Positions 39,201-48,136 of a DNA stretch of 64,000 nucleotides are shown here, in pieces. The stretch is taken from NCBI RefSeq assembly GCF_025602895.1, contig NW_026516205.1:1-64000 (forward strand), written 5' to 3'. Each line of letters opens with the position of its first letter. Positions within the stretch are counted from its first letter, which is position 1. The stretch comes from Polychytrium aggregatum (taxonomy: Eukaryota > Chytridiomycota > Chytridiomycetes > Polychytriales). The notes beneath the pieces are model-generated. The model worked only from the letters and a program-made list of their open reading frames with translations. It ran no database searches and was not told the DNA's origin. A program made the position numbers and the translations under genes.

Positions 39201-40188
39201 GCTTGAGCAAGCGCAGCAAGCCAACACCTGCTTGGCCCAGGAGCTCGAGGAGCTCAAGCACACTACTGTCGGCCTCGAGCTCCAGGTTGCGCAGCTCCAG
39301 AAGCGCATTCGGTCCAAGGAGCGGCAGGAACGATCGCGCATCGACGAGTTTGAGCGTGTCTTTGCGGAGCTGAATGTGATGATGTGGCAGCTCGAGAACG
39401 CATCGTCTCGATGGCGCCAGCTCAGCGGAAGCGTCCAAGTTCCCGAACACCACCGGTTCAACGACCATCACCATGAGTCCGACGCAGCCTGGAAACAAGA
39501 CCAGCACGGAGCCGATGGTGGTGCGGATGCGCCGATCGCAGAGGAGCCTCTGCACTCGCCCGTGTCGATGCCGCGCAAGGAACCCTCGGAACTCGAGCTG
39601 GTATCCAACATTGCCTTCACGGATGAATATTCGTCGTCCGAGGGCCGTCGCGGCGTTGTTTACGTTTCTCCCTCCGAAATCACCGATACGCCGTCGGTCG
39701 ATGCGCCAACCGCGGAGCAGTACGACGGTGTCTTGCAGAGCTCGTCCCAGTTCAGCCATCGACTCAAGATGATCCTCGACATTCTTGAATCCAACGAGGA
39801 ACAGCGGCGCCGAGAGACGCTCAATCGCGAGCACTTTACCGATCAGATGGCGGACGAGCTCAACCGCATCCAGGGCGAGATGGCCCAGATGCGCAAGCTG
39901 CTGATGACCAAAGAGATGACCATCGAGCGGCTGCAAGCGATCGTCCAGCGCGAGTCCGATGTCGCCGATAACGCCGTCAAGGCCCGCGATACAGCCATCC
40001 GAACGCTTCAGTCGGACCTGGCTCGTGAGCTCAGCCGCTCGGCACAGGCGATTGCCGCTCAGGACAAGATGCTGCAGATGCTGCGGGATGCCGGCGTGAC
40101 CGTCGGAATCCACCACTTTTTCGCCGACGGCGATGAGGACACCGAGCCTGGCGACTCCGAGTCTGCCACCTCCGAGCACCCCGAATGA
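33214..40188 (+). CDS. Large coiled-coil protein, 2112 residues, family not recognised
   Basis: Four exons in phase: 33214-33220 (ATGATTG), 33558-36784, 36906-37052 and 37231-40188 (6339 nt). The start could instead be the in-frame ATG at 33179, adding 12 residues. About the first 220 residues are disordered and rich in Ser, His, Tyr and Pro (for example DYYSSHGDDRLMSHYSSD). From about residue 230 to 1950 the protein is nearly continuous coiled coil rich in Glu, Gln, Leu and Ala. A Ser/Gly linker lies near 38,510-38,640 and a Pro/Asp-rich insert at 36,906-37,330. The C-terminal 200 residues contain a short helical region and end in an acidic tail (DGDEDTEPGDSESATSEHPE). No motor, PACT, GRIP or other anchoring domain was seen. 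Together with the PACT gene it suggests a scaffold at a microtubule or Golgi structure, but that is inference. Confidence 0.85.
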
Positions 40189-40822
40189 GCGTGCGGCGGC
40201 GGGTGCCTTGGCCGCGCCGAATGCCCAAAGTCATTGACCAGACCACGACCATGAACAACCAAGCGATTGACATTGTCAGCCCGGCCCAGCAGCGCAGCAC
40301 ACCGCGGACGCAGCACCAGCAAATACTCACACACGTTTTGATTGCCATGGAGATACAACATCTCATTTGAACTGCAACTCCCCTAATTTACAGCGTTCAT
40401 GAAACGGGACCGCCACGCCCTTGTCGCTTCTATTTTTGATGGGAATACACATTGATCCTCCACAATTGCCATCCACGGTCCCGGGGAGTGCGTCCCGCGG
40501 AGTGCGTCCCAGGGAGTGCGTCCCAGGGAGTGCGTCCCAGGGGCACCCTCAATCGATGGGGTGGGTATACGGCACAATGGATGCAACAATATAGCGGATG
40601 TCATTCCAACAACTGAGGCGAACGATCCCAGGAGTGGGTTGCATGAGCTCCTTGCGGTGCTTTGAAGCTGATTCTGGCCAAGACAAAGCGACCAAAGGCT
40701 TTCCTCGTTCTCGCTTGAACTGTGGCAGTCGCCTTTGGGGGCTTGGGATTCAACACTTGGCCAGTGGGAAAGCTACGATTCAGTGTGTTCGTCCTCGGAA
40801 ACGAGCTCGAAGCACCGTGCAG
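40189..40822. other. Intergenic between two convergent genes
   Basis: 634 bases between the coiled-coil gene stop and the CTF8 stop. Apart from the 14-bp tandem at 40484-40540 nothing is evident; it should hold both polyadenylation regions. Confidence 0.5.
40484..40540. repeat. 14-bp tandem repeat, 4 copies
   Basis: Unit GGAGTGCGTCCCAG; the first copy has CGC in place of CAG and the others are identical. It lies between the convergent genes. Confidence 0.9.
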
Positions 40823-41485
40823 CTACTTCTTCAGCTGAACGAGTCCTTGGTGGCGATCAGCAATGATGGGCTCGGGGCGAAGGTTGAAGACATATTTGGA
40901 TCTGAAGATGGTCAGAACGTCGTAGCAGCTGTCGGTGGTGCGGCTCCGCTGGTCGTCCAGAGCACCATCGCTTGGCGGTGCTTGCTCGATGTGTGGACAC
41001 ACCATGGCGAGAGGCTTGCCAAGATCGACCTTGGTGCCCTCGAGACGATGATGGCCGATGGTAAGGTAAGGCCGACCCTGAAGTAGAGAAGCAACCCGTG
41101 GGGAGGGAATGATGGGGAGCCCCGGAGATGGTCAGAACGTTCGCAGTCCTCCACGATCCAGAGCAGTGGTGTGAGGGGAGGAGAGGAGCGGGTGCGATGG
41201 AGAATCGGGCTCTACCTTTTCGTTGAAGTGGAGCTCGCCGACATGAAGCGGCTGCTCCGCGGCACCGGCCGCAGACCGATCAATCTCCAGCGTGCCCTGC
41301 AGCTCAAGGAGGACCCACGGCAGAGGCGAATCGGCAGTCCCCGAGACCGGCAGGGATGCCACCTGTGTGTCGCTCCGTGCAAGTGGGTCCGATCCCGAGA
41401 GTGAGCCTGCGGGGATGTGGAATTTGTAGGTGCCCTTGGGCACCGATGGGAACGCCGGGCGGGTTGGCAGGGCGATCGTGACCAT
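40823..41485 (-). CDS. CTF8: Chromosome transmission fidelity protein 8 (Ctf18-RFC subunit)
   Basis: Small subunit of the alternative clamp loader Ctf18-Dcc1-Ctf8-RFC, which loads PCNA and supports sister-chromatid cohesion in the nucleus. Two exons, 41485-41216 and 41077-40823, give 174 residues with TAG stop; the intron is 138 bp and in phase 0. Family landmarks are PWVLLELQGTLEIDR with GELHFNEK, then across the intron YLTIGHHRLEGTKVDLGKPLAMV and the C-terminal FRSKYVFNLRPEPI. These match the conserved WVLvELQGxLe and IGHHxLxGkxxxLxKPlaVm blocks. It lies 326 bp downstream of HOP2 on the same strand. Confidence 0.88.
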
Positions 41486-41811
41486 CGCAGAGGGCTTTGG
41501 TGTGTGCAGATAGCGTCGGTGCGGCAGATCTCGACGAACGATGCCTTTGCCGGCTGGCGGTCTGCGTCGCCAGATCGATGAACGACGGATTTTGCAAGCA
41601 CCGCAACAGGCGCGGAAGGCATCGCAGCCCATTTGCCCATATTTGGTCTTGCGCAGCCGATACTGGCCCAGTCTGCAGCAATGCGACACTGCATTCATGG
41701 TGCAGCGGCGAGATTCCCATGGTGATCGAGGCGCTCGCAGACAGCGCCGAGCATGATGTATTGCTGCATCTGCAGTGCGTGGCAGCCAGCCACAAAGGTG
41801 CAAGTACAAGA

Positions 41812-43557
41812 TCACTTTGAGAACGGGTCGGCGTTGACGTCCATTCCCGCCATTTCGTCTGTTTCGATGCCAAGCTCCTCCTGCGGGAACAAAAGATAAA
41901 AACGATGGCATGTGAGCCGACTTGCAGAGCATCGCGGGTGACCATCCAAGTGTGCGGCCAGATCAGCATGGTGGCCGACAGATCAGCATGATGGCGGACG
42001 GTCAGGAAGTGACATCGCAGTTCCAGTGTCCGACGACACACCATGAGCTCCGACGGCTTGCCAGGCATGTTCTCGGTCATGGCGCTCCAAATGTCCTTGA
42101 ACTTTCGCTTGCGCTTCTTCCACATGCCCTTCATCTTCTCATAGTTGTTGACGATCTTCTTTCTCTCGGCATCGGTGATGCGGTCGCTGCCTCCACGGAG
42201 AGACTCGAGCCGCTTGAGGTAGCCTTCGTTCTGGATGAGCCCAGGGACGCACGGATAAGGAGGACATACATATAAAGACCATGTGATTCCCAGCGCCTTT
42301 TCGGCTTCTTGAGCAAGCAGATAGCCCACCTCGGATTTGAGGGTCGCCAGTCGGGTCTTCATCTCGGCGCTGGTCAAGGACGAAGTCAAGCCGCTCAGGG
42401 CTGGGGTGTCGAGCAAACGGTCACATCAGACGCAATGCGCAACGAAGCCGCACCATGCCATTCCAGGAATGCTCGGACAAACTCACTTGCTTGCGCTTGC
42501 TTGTTCTGCGCAGGGATGCGTTGCCAGGGGAGGGATGTGCGTTTCATGGGAGAGATATGGCAAGAAGGCAGAGTGGGGTGCAGCAACAAATGCGACCGAC
42601 AGTTGGTGAGTTGAATCGCTTCTGTTTGCTGGCGCGATGCTCTGTTCGCTCATGCAATCGGAGGTATTAACGACGGACACTGCACGAAAGTCATCGGCGG
42701 TCCATCATGCAGTCGCCCATGTTGTTGGTCTTGAACTCATTCATACATATGTTTTTAGAGTGACGATTTGGTCCCGCAGTTGGACAATCTTCATATCCAT
42801 ATCAGCAAGGATTTCGGTCGAAGGTGCTTCTCCTTCATCCTGAATGAAGCAACGGGGAACTCACTGAGCAAGGCGAACGACTGTCGAATTGATCCGCGGC
42901 TTTGAGAAGTGCTTGGGGAAGCCAGTGGACACGCACGCTCCAGCCAGAACGACAAAAAAAGGAGGGTGAAAGTCTCGAGATGTTGAGCTTCATGTGCGGA
43001 GGCTTGCTGGTCTGATGCCCGGCTTACCTGCTTTGCGGCATAGACCCATTGTTTCCCGTATAGCTTGCCGTGGATTGTTTCTGCCGAAACCGACGACCGC
43101 GGATTTGAGAGATGAGATCAGCTGGGATGCCACTGCTGTGCGGAGGGGTGTTCTGGCGCCTCCACCATCTCTGCAGTTTGTCACTTGTTGCGACCGAGGA
43201 AAGAGGAGGAAGGAGAGATGACTCACGCTCCTCTTGCATCTGCGTCAGGATCTTGGTGACCACGGCCTTGCCGATCTCGCCCTTGAGGTTGTTGAAGACA
43301 TCGACGGCGCTATAGGGGCGATTCTGTTTCCGGAGATAGCCCAGGATCTGCGACTCGTGATCTAGGATTCGACACCGGTTTCAGTGTCGCGATAACGTCG
43401 ACAGGATGAGCACGCTGATCTGGCATGGGGCGGGCGGGACGGTGTTCTGGACAGGAGAGGGACAGAGCGACGATTGGACAGTCCCGATGCACGGCTTCGA
43501 GGGCGGCGCACCTGAAGGCGATCCAGACGAGGCCTTGGCCTTCTGAGGTTTTCCCAT
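41812..43557 (-). CDS. HOP2: Homologous-pairing protein 2 (HOP2/PSMC3IP, TBPIP family)
   Basis: Meiotic partner of Mnd1 that stimulates Dmc1/Rad51 strand exchange. Eight exons in phase: 43557-43512, 43361-43227, 43080-43028, 42839-42747, 42505-42487, 42400-42270, 42230-42042 and 41880-41812 (244 residues). The N-terminal winged helix reads ILGYLRKQNRPYSAVDVF with KAVVTKILTQM and LYGKQWVYAAKQ. The middle is leucine-zipper coiled coil (DMKIVQLRDQIVTL). The C-terminal part has WKKRKRKFKDIW and ends with EELGIETDE plus a short tail, as in animal PSMC3IP. Exon 5 is a 19-nt microexon inferred because it alone restores phase between exons 4 and 6. Identification is firm; the microexon is the weak point. 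Confidence 0.9.
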
Positions 43558-44093
43558 GGCTGAGGGGGGCGAGAGTCTGACAGAGGGAGCTGCTGCTGGG
43601 TGATGGCCGCCAAAGCAGCCAGGTCCGAGCCAGCGCAGGGCGAGACGGAAACAGAAACGGACCAACTGCGCAGTCGGCCAGGGCGAGGGCATGTGTTGGC
43701 ATCTGACGAAGCAAGCCGCCTGCGCTCCAAAATACCCAGCCCCAGAGTCGCCGTGCATCGATGACGTAGACAGTCAAGCCTACGACCCTGCGGACTCTAC
43801 CTTTCGATCCTACGAGAACTGGCCCTTACAAATATTGTCAGCGACTGCGGAGCTTTAACCCCTCACTCGGTTGTCAACACAAACCGAGGACCGGACTTAT
43901 AAGCATCCCCCTTTTCCCTCGAGAGAGGACGATACCCTCGTTTTTACTCCTCATTCACTTACTTTCTTATCTTAAGTGGATTATCCTCTTTCGCCTTGGG
44001 CTCATGATTGTTCATGGGAGCACCTAAGACGTGACCATCGATGTGCTTTTGGCAAAGCATTTGGATGCAACGTGGTTGTTGCGTCCACACCTA
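43558..44093. other. HOP2 upstream region, then 3' flank of the interrupted gag relic
   Basis: The HOP2 promoter should lie at the left. At the right end, read on the minus strand, the bases next to the transposon continue the gag zinc knuckle (G-x4-H-x4-C part of the CCHC pattern), so at least 44040-44093 belongs to the retroelement. A matching pair of LTRs was looked for and not found. Confidence 0.55.
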
Positions 44094-44119
44094 CACTTTA
44101 TTCAGAAAAAAACGGGACA
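44094..44119 (+). repeat. Left terminal inverted repeat of the Tc1/Fanzor element
   Basis: Reads CACTTTATTCAG followed by a run of A and CGGGACA. It matches the reverse complement of the right end at CA, AT, CA and the final 13 bases. TA precedes it. Confidence 0.8.
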
Positions 44120-44191
44120 ATATAGCCGTTTCCATGAACATGTAGTATGTGCTGTGCTTGCGTCAAGCAAAGCCACAAGAAATAAAACAGA
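44120..44191 (-). ncRNA. Candidate guide-RNA scaffold (fRNA/omega-RNA-like) region downstream of Fanzor ORF
   Basis: By analogy with IS200/IS605 TnpB and characterised Fanzors, the guide RNA scaffold is expected to overlap the ORF 3' end and run to the element terminus, with the guide read from flanking DNA. Here only about 98 bp separate the stop from the end, TIR included. Part of this stretch is also kept in the relict at 14171-14333. No structure was computed. Confidence 0.35.
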
Positions 44192-46564
44192 TCACTTTGG
44201 CAGCCTCCGAGTGAACACCACCGGTCGCTCTCCGGTCTCCACAATCGACTTGCACACTATGATCATGTTGCGCGCCGCATTGACGTCGCGATTCCACACT
44301 GTCTGGCAGCTGGGATTCTTGCAGCTCCTGACAAAGTGGGAATTCGCAACGCTGGGCGCATCGAGTTCTTCCAACCGAACTGGCTCCAGGCACTTGGAGC
44401 ACACTTGCGAGGTGTTGAACTCGTTCGTCGAGGCCACCTTGACGCTTCCGTGAGGGTGAGTGGGACGGCGTCGGTGGTGCTCGAACTGCTCAAAGTACTG
44501 AGCAAACCGCTGCCTCCGAGGGCTGGATGCATAGCCCTTGCCCTGTCGCCATGACGCATTGCCAAAGGCGATCACCACATCGGTCCGTATCGGGGCGTGC
44601 TTCAGGACGGCCTTGCACATCCTGTCGACGGCCACTTGGCGTCTCTTGTGGCCTGTGAAGCGATGGTGACGGGCCTTCTTGCCAAGGTGGAAGTCGAGCT
44701 GCACTCGCAGCTCCGGTCGCAGGACATGGGTGAGATGGACCTTGAAGGCCTCCGAGGACGACACCTTGGGCGAGGGAGTGGTCGATATCCAGGTCTCGAT
44801 GCTGAGTCGATACTTCATGGTGTTGTGCCACTTGGTGTTGGACGTATGGCCACACATGTGCTGGTAGTGGGCATTGGAGAATGAGACCACCTCGTCTTGG
44901 TGGCCCGGTGCTTGGATGACCGCCGTGAAGATGGAGCCGACTCCAGGATCGATGCCAATCCAAGTGGTACGGTTGGGGTCTGGGTCGCCGATGTGGGCCT
45001 GGATACGCTGCTCGGCAGTCGGAGGAGGCTCGGAGGTCTCGGTGCGATCGGTTCGAGGCAGAAACTTGACGAGACTGATGGTGCATCCAATGCCATCGGT
45101 GCTGATCTCGTAGTTGAACAGCTTCTTGTTCACGTCCCGTTCTTGGAAGAGGGAACTACGCAGCTTGAAGCAACTGCGCCAGAGACGATCCTGGTTGTTG
45201 ACACCGTCCTCACCTTCTTCCTTGAGCATGTCCCTGGTGAGTCCAAGACGATGTTCGGTGTAAAGGAGTTGCCAGAGTGCGACGGTGTCGATCTTGACAT
45301 ACTTGGCCCTTGCAGTGCATAGAGGAACTATCGTGCACACGGCCGGAGGAGTGTCGACGGCGAGCTACTTGAGTGCCCACTTGAGCCTGGATGCCAGCTG
45401 GTTGATCTTGGCCTTGGTGGTGCCGAGCTCCGACTTGGCCGTGGTGAACCTCTTGTCGTCGGAGGGGATGCCTCGGGCAGTGAGCTCGTCCAGCTTGGCC
45501 TGGCGCTGCAGCTCGGTGACTCGGAGGGCGGGCATGTCACAGTCGATCCACTTGTGGACATTGTCGACCATCTTGTCTCGGGCGAGGATTCCCACATGGT
45601 GTGAGAGGCGATGGAGGGCCCGGAAGCGGTCCTGGTCGCTGCTGTACCGAAACTCGTCCAGGACGTGGCCAAAGTCCGGGTAGAGGAACTCGAGATCGGC
45701 CTTGGGTGGAGTCTGCCCTGGTTTCTCGAAGAGCTCGAGACAGGCCTCGATGGCTTCGTGCTTGTGCTTGTTGGCTGGGAAGACGGCAGCGCAGAAGCGG
45801 CGAAGGAGTCGCCAGTAGGCCAGGTCGAGGTGGGTGGTGCAGTTGGTAGCATAGGCATTGACAGCCAGTGTGAGAAGCTGACTGTGAGCACCATCAGGCA
45901 GACGAGGGGCCGGAGGCAGGTCTGCATGCCGAGTGGTCTGGTAGTCGCGAAAGGAAGCGACCAGATGCTCGTTGTATTTCTTGGTGTCCCTGGCCGTCGA
46001 GAGGGCACCAGCCTGGACGATCGTGAAGCATTGGCGGATGAAAGCAGGGGTGGACTTGGAGATGACGGGGACGGGAAGATCCTGCTCGATGCACCGGAGG
46101 ATGTGCAGGTTGAGCAGCCTGGATGCCTCGAACTGGATCTGGGTCATGGCCTCGACGGTGGCCTGGATCTTGTCGCGGAGAGCGGGATTGAGACAACAGC
46201 CATCCATCGTCTGCTTGAAGCAGCCGAACTGAGGGGCGGATGACCTTCCATCCACGAGTGGGACGACAGAACTCTTGAGGGGCCGGTATTTGGGACACTT
46301 GTTGGTGTTGCAACGTTCGTGGTCGGTACCGTCGCACTGGCGACATCGCTTGCCGGTACTCGAGGAAGTAGATGGACCAGGCTCGGTGGGATCGACATCC
46401 ATTGGATCTGCAGAAGCAGTGGTGGTGAGCAACGGAGCAACAGAGAAACAAGCATGCGTGGGGTCAGAATACGAACCAGAGACAGGCTCCGACTGTGACT
46501 TGGCTTTCTTGGGCCTGGGTGGCCGAGGCTGGCCATCACCGGCACCCTTGCGCTTCGGAGGCAT
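44192..46564 (-). pseudogene. Fanzor RNA-guided nuclease (eukaryotic TnpB homologue), ORF broken by one in-frame UAG
   Basis: A 790-codon frame read from ATG at 46564 to 44192, interrupted only by TAG at 45367-45365 (codon 400). The N-terminal half has a basic NLS-like start (PPKRKG...RPKKAK), a Cys-rich knuckle (CRQCDGTDHERCNTNKC) and a long helical region. The C-terminal half is the RuvC nuclease: IGIDPGVGS carries the first Asp, FGNASW stands where a canonical TnpB Glu would be, NEFNTS supplies the alternative Glu seen in Fanzors, CSKC...CKNPSC is the zinc-finger insert, and NRDVNAARN carries the last Asp. Nuclease residues are therefore all present. Possibilities are a nonsense-inactivated copy, readthrough, or two proteins from split frames (an ATG in phase lies at 45340). 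I found no plausible intron removing the stop. Confidence 0.88.
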
Positions 46565-46766
46565 GGGGGCAGAGGATGCTGGATGCCTGCCAGTGGTACT
46601 GGTCAGAGCAGAGACGCTTCTTTATCGTACAATAGCGCGATGATCAGATCAAGGCGAGATGAGGGAAGAAAGCAGCAGGACGAAGGTGCGGCATTTATAC
46701 CCGAGAGCAGGAACCCGTCTGCGCGGGCTGGTTGGAAGTGACCCTGTTCAAAAATCGCCGAGAGGT

Positions 46767-47618
46767 TCAAGCCAGGGATTTGAGCGTGAAAATGGCGGCG
46801 TGATTGGGGAGCTCAACCCCAAATTGGAGGAACTCAACCCCAAAGAAGTTCTCGATGGGATTGAAGTCGGGCGAGGCAGGTGGGGTGAAGATCACTGACC
46901 ATCCTCGGCGCTCGATGCAGTCCAGGACAGCCCTTGTCTTGTGCATGCTGACATTGTCCATCACAATCACAGAGTCGTCTGGGAAGGTCGCTCGCTCAAA
47001 GAACTCGACCATCGAGTGTGTCTTGAATGATGTGGGGATGTACATGCGATGCAGCACACCAGAGTGGTTGATGGCAAATGCAGCCGAGACAGACTTGTGT
47101 TTCATGTGATTGCGCTGGCGAAGCGGAGCACCCTTCGGCGAGTATCCGTAGAGAGGGAAAATGGATCTCCTGATCCCTGTCTCGTCGACAAAAACGAATC
47201 GCCGTGGGTCGATGGAGCGGACCTGGTCCCTGAACTGTGCCACTCGCTCATCCAGTCGCTTGGACTTGTAGAGGTGTGTTGCCCTCTTGTGTGAGAGACC
47301 TGCTCGGTGGATGGCAGTGTGGCAGAGTGAGAGTGATACTTTCCTCTGGAGGATGGACTCGAGCTTGCATCGCAACACAGGACCAGTCTGGAACGGGTCC
47401 TGTTCAATCAGGGTGCGAATGACTGGATATGCCTGCTCGAAGAAAGTGGATCTGCGAGCTGGGACCCGGGATGGGTCATCCAGCTTGCATCCTCGGTGCC
47501 ATCGATGGATGGTGCTCTTGGATACACTGAATATGGAGGCGACCTTACGCAGGCTATGGATGAGGGCGTAGCATCGCAATGCGGCGGTGCGAAAGTCGGA
47601 TGTGTGGCGAATGGTCAT
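46767..47618 (-). CDS. Tc1/IS630-superfamily DDE transposase (DD34E)
   Basis: A 283-residue frame. The N-terminus has a helix-turn-helix (about 22-42: RKVASIFSVSKSTIHRW) followed by a second DNA-binding region. The catalytic triad is Asp145 in FVFVDETGI, Asp221 in VIVMDNVSMHK and Glu256 in SPDFNPIENFFG, with 34 residues between the last two, the Tc1 spacing. It encodes cut-and-paste transposition acting on the flanking TIRs. The C-terminus ends only 27 residues after the Glu, short for the family, and contains a 21-bp imperfect tandem duplication right after the catalytic motif, so the tail may be altered. It is the first gene of the element on its coding strand, 84 bp from the right end. Confidence 0.92.
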   Translation of the reverse strand: MTIRHTSDFRTAALRCYALIHSLRKVASIFSVSKSTIHRWHRGCKLDDPSRVPARRSTFFEQAYPVIRTLIEQDPFQTGPVLRCKLESILQRKVSLSLCHTAIHRAGLSHKRATHLYKSKRLDERVAQFRDQVRSIDPRRFVFVDETGIRRSIFPLYGYSPKGAPLRQRNHMKHKSVSAAFAINHSGVLHRMYIPTSFKTHSMVEFFERATFPDDSVIVMDNVSMHKTRAVLDCIERRGWSVIFTPPASPDFNPIENFFGVEFLQFGVELPNHAAIFTLKSLA

Positions 47619-47676
47619 GGCCAGCGCGCGATAACACTGGGTAACAAAATATTCGATGAATGATCAAAAACCCGGG

Positions 47677-47702
47677 TGTCCCGTTTTTTATTGGATTGCC
47701 TG
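47677..47702 (-). repeat. Right terminal inverted repeat of the Tc1/Fanzor element
   Basis: On the minus strand it reads CAGGCAATCCAAT, then A-run and CGGGACA. It ends at the TA at 47703-47704. Confidence 0.8.
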
Positions 47703-48035
47703 TAAAACACTTGAGCCCCTTGTTGTGTTTGGACTTGTCACGGGCTTTCCATTGGAAAGGAGAGCTTGGTCACGGGGGTGGATCTCTTGGATTTCCACTT
47801 GGTTGGTGTACTTGGATGGGGCCACTTGAGCGAGCTTATCGAGGACATCTTCGGGTTCGGTCTGTTCATCGACGTTTAAACCCATAATGAACGAGTTAAC
47901 ACCAGGGTTCAACCCCAGGAGGTAATATTGGATCGCTTCCATTGAGGAAATGTTGACACCAGCCGAGCGGGCAGCATGTTCCGCAATTTCATTGGGACCA
48001 CGAGTGGATCCGGAGGAGGATCTCGATGCTACCAT
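47703..48035 (-). pseudogene. Retrotransposon gag-like relic split by the Tc1/Fanzor insertion
   Basis: About 110 residues from an ATG at 48035. The text includes MEAIQYYLLGLNPGVNSFIM and a helical region like LTR-retrotransposon Gag. The last residues before the element shift frame, and in the shifted frame they give the first half of a C-x2-C-x4-H-x4-C zinc knuckle whose second half lies beyond the element at 44093 and below. There is no pol sequence in the window, so this is a fragment. It looks like a fungal retrotransposon, not a virus. Confidence 0.65.
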
Positions 48036-48076
48036 GTTGGCGGAGGTGGATCCGGGGAGTGTGGTAATTAGCTTTT

Positions 48077-48136
48077 AATTTAGAAGTGGATTAGAACGAA
48101 TCAGTCAATTTAGAAGTGGATTAGAACGAATCAGTC
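48077..48136. repeat. Perfect 30-bp tandem duplication, 2 copies
   Basis: AATTTAGAAGTGGATTAGAA plus ten more bases ending CAGTC, repeated exactly at 48077-48106 and 48107-48136, just upstream of the gag relic start. Confidence 0.9.

Larger units (their letters stand above)
44094..47702 (-). mobile_element. Tc1/mariner-type (DD34E) DNA transposon carrying a Fanzor gene
   Basis: 3609-bp element bounded by TA on each side (44092-44093 and 47703-47704), as expected for Tc1/mariner target-site duplication. The two ends form imperfect inverted repeats of 26 bp that share an uninterrupted inner AAAAAACGGGACA and begin with CA. Reading on the minus strand, a DD34E transposase (47618-46767) is followed 202 bp later by a Fanzor gene (46564-44192), with about 98 bp left before the end. 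Excision in silico at TA restores a gag zinc-knuckle reading frame, which fixes both ends independently of the TIR comparison. Fanzors linked to eukaryotic transposons, including Tc/mariner types, are established; this copy's mobility is unknown. Confidence 0.85.

Noticed and set aside
38599-40179. 526-codon minus-strand ORF
   Set aside because: Antisense shadow of the 2112-residue coiled-coil gene, same cause.
40598-41086. Plus-strand ORF with a plausible-looking protein (LVAISNDGLGAKVEDIFG)
   Set aside because: Antisense of CTF8 exon 2, whose IGHHRLEGTK motif is on the minus strand.
43800-44040. Possible LTR left of the transposon (TGTTGACAACCG... and a TATAAG motif on the minus strand)
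   Set aside because: No second copy or matching end was found in the window, so an LTR cannot be supported.
45300-45440. Possible intron removing the UAG from the Fanzor gene
   Set aside because: The only GT/AG pairs around the stop would define introns under about 20 nt, too short; the sequence through the stop also reads as normal Fanzor protein.
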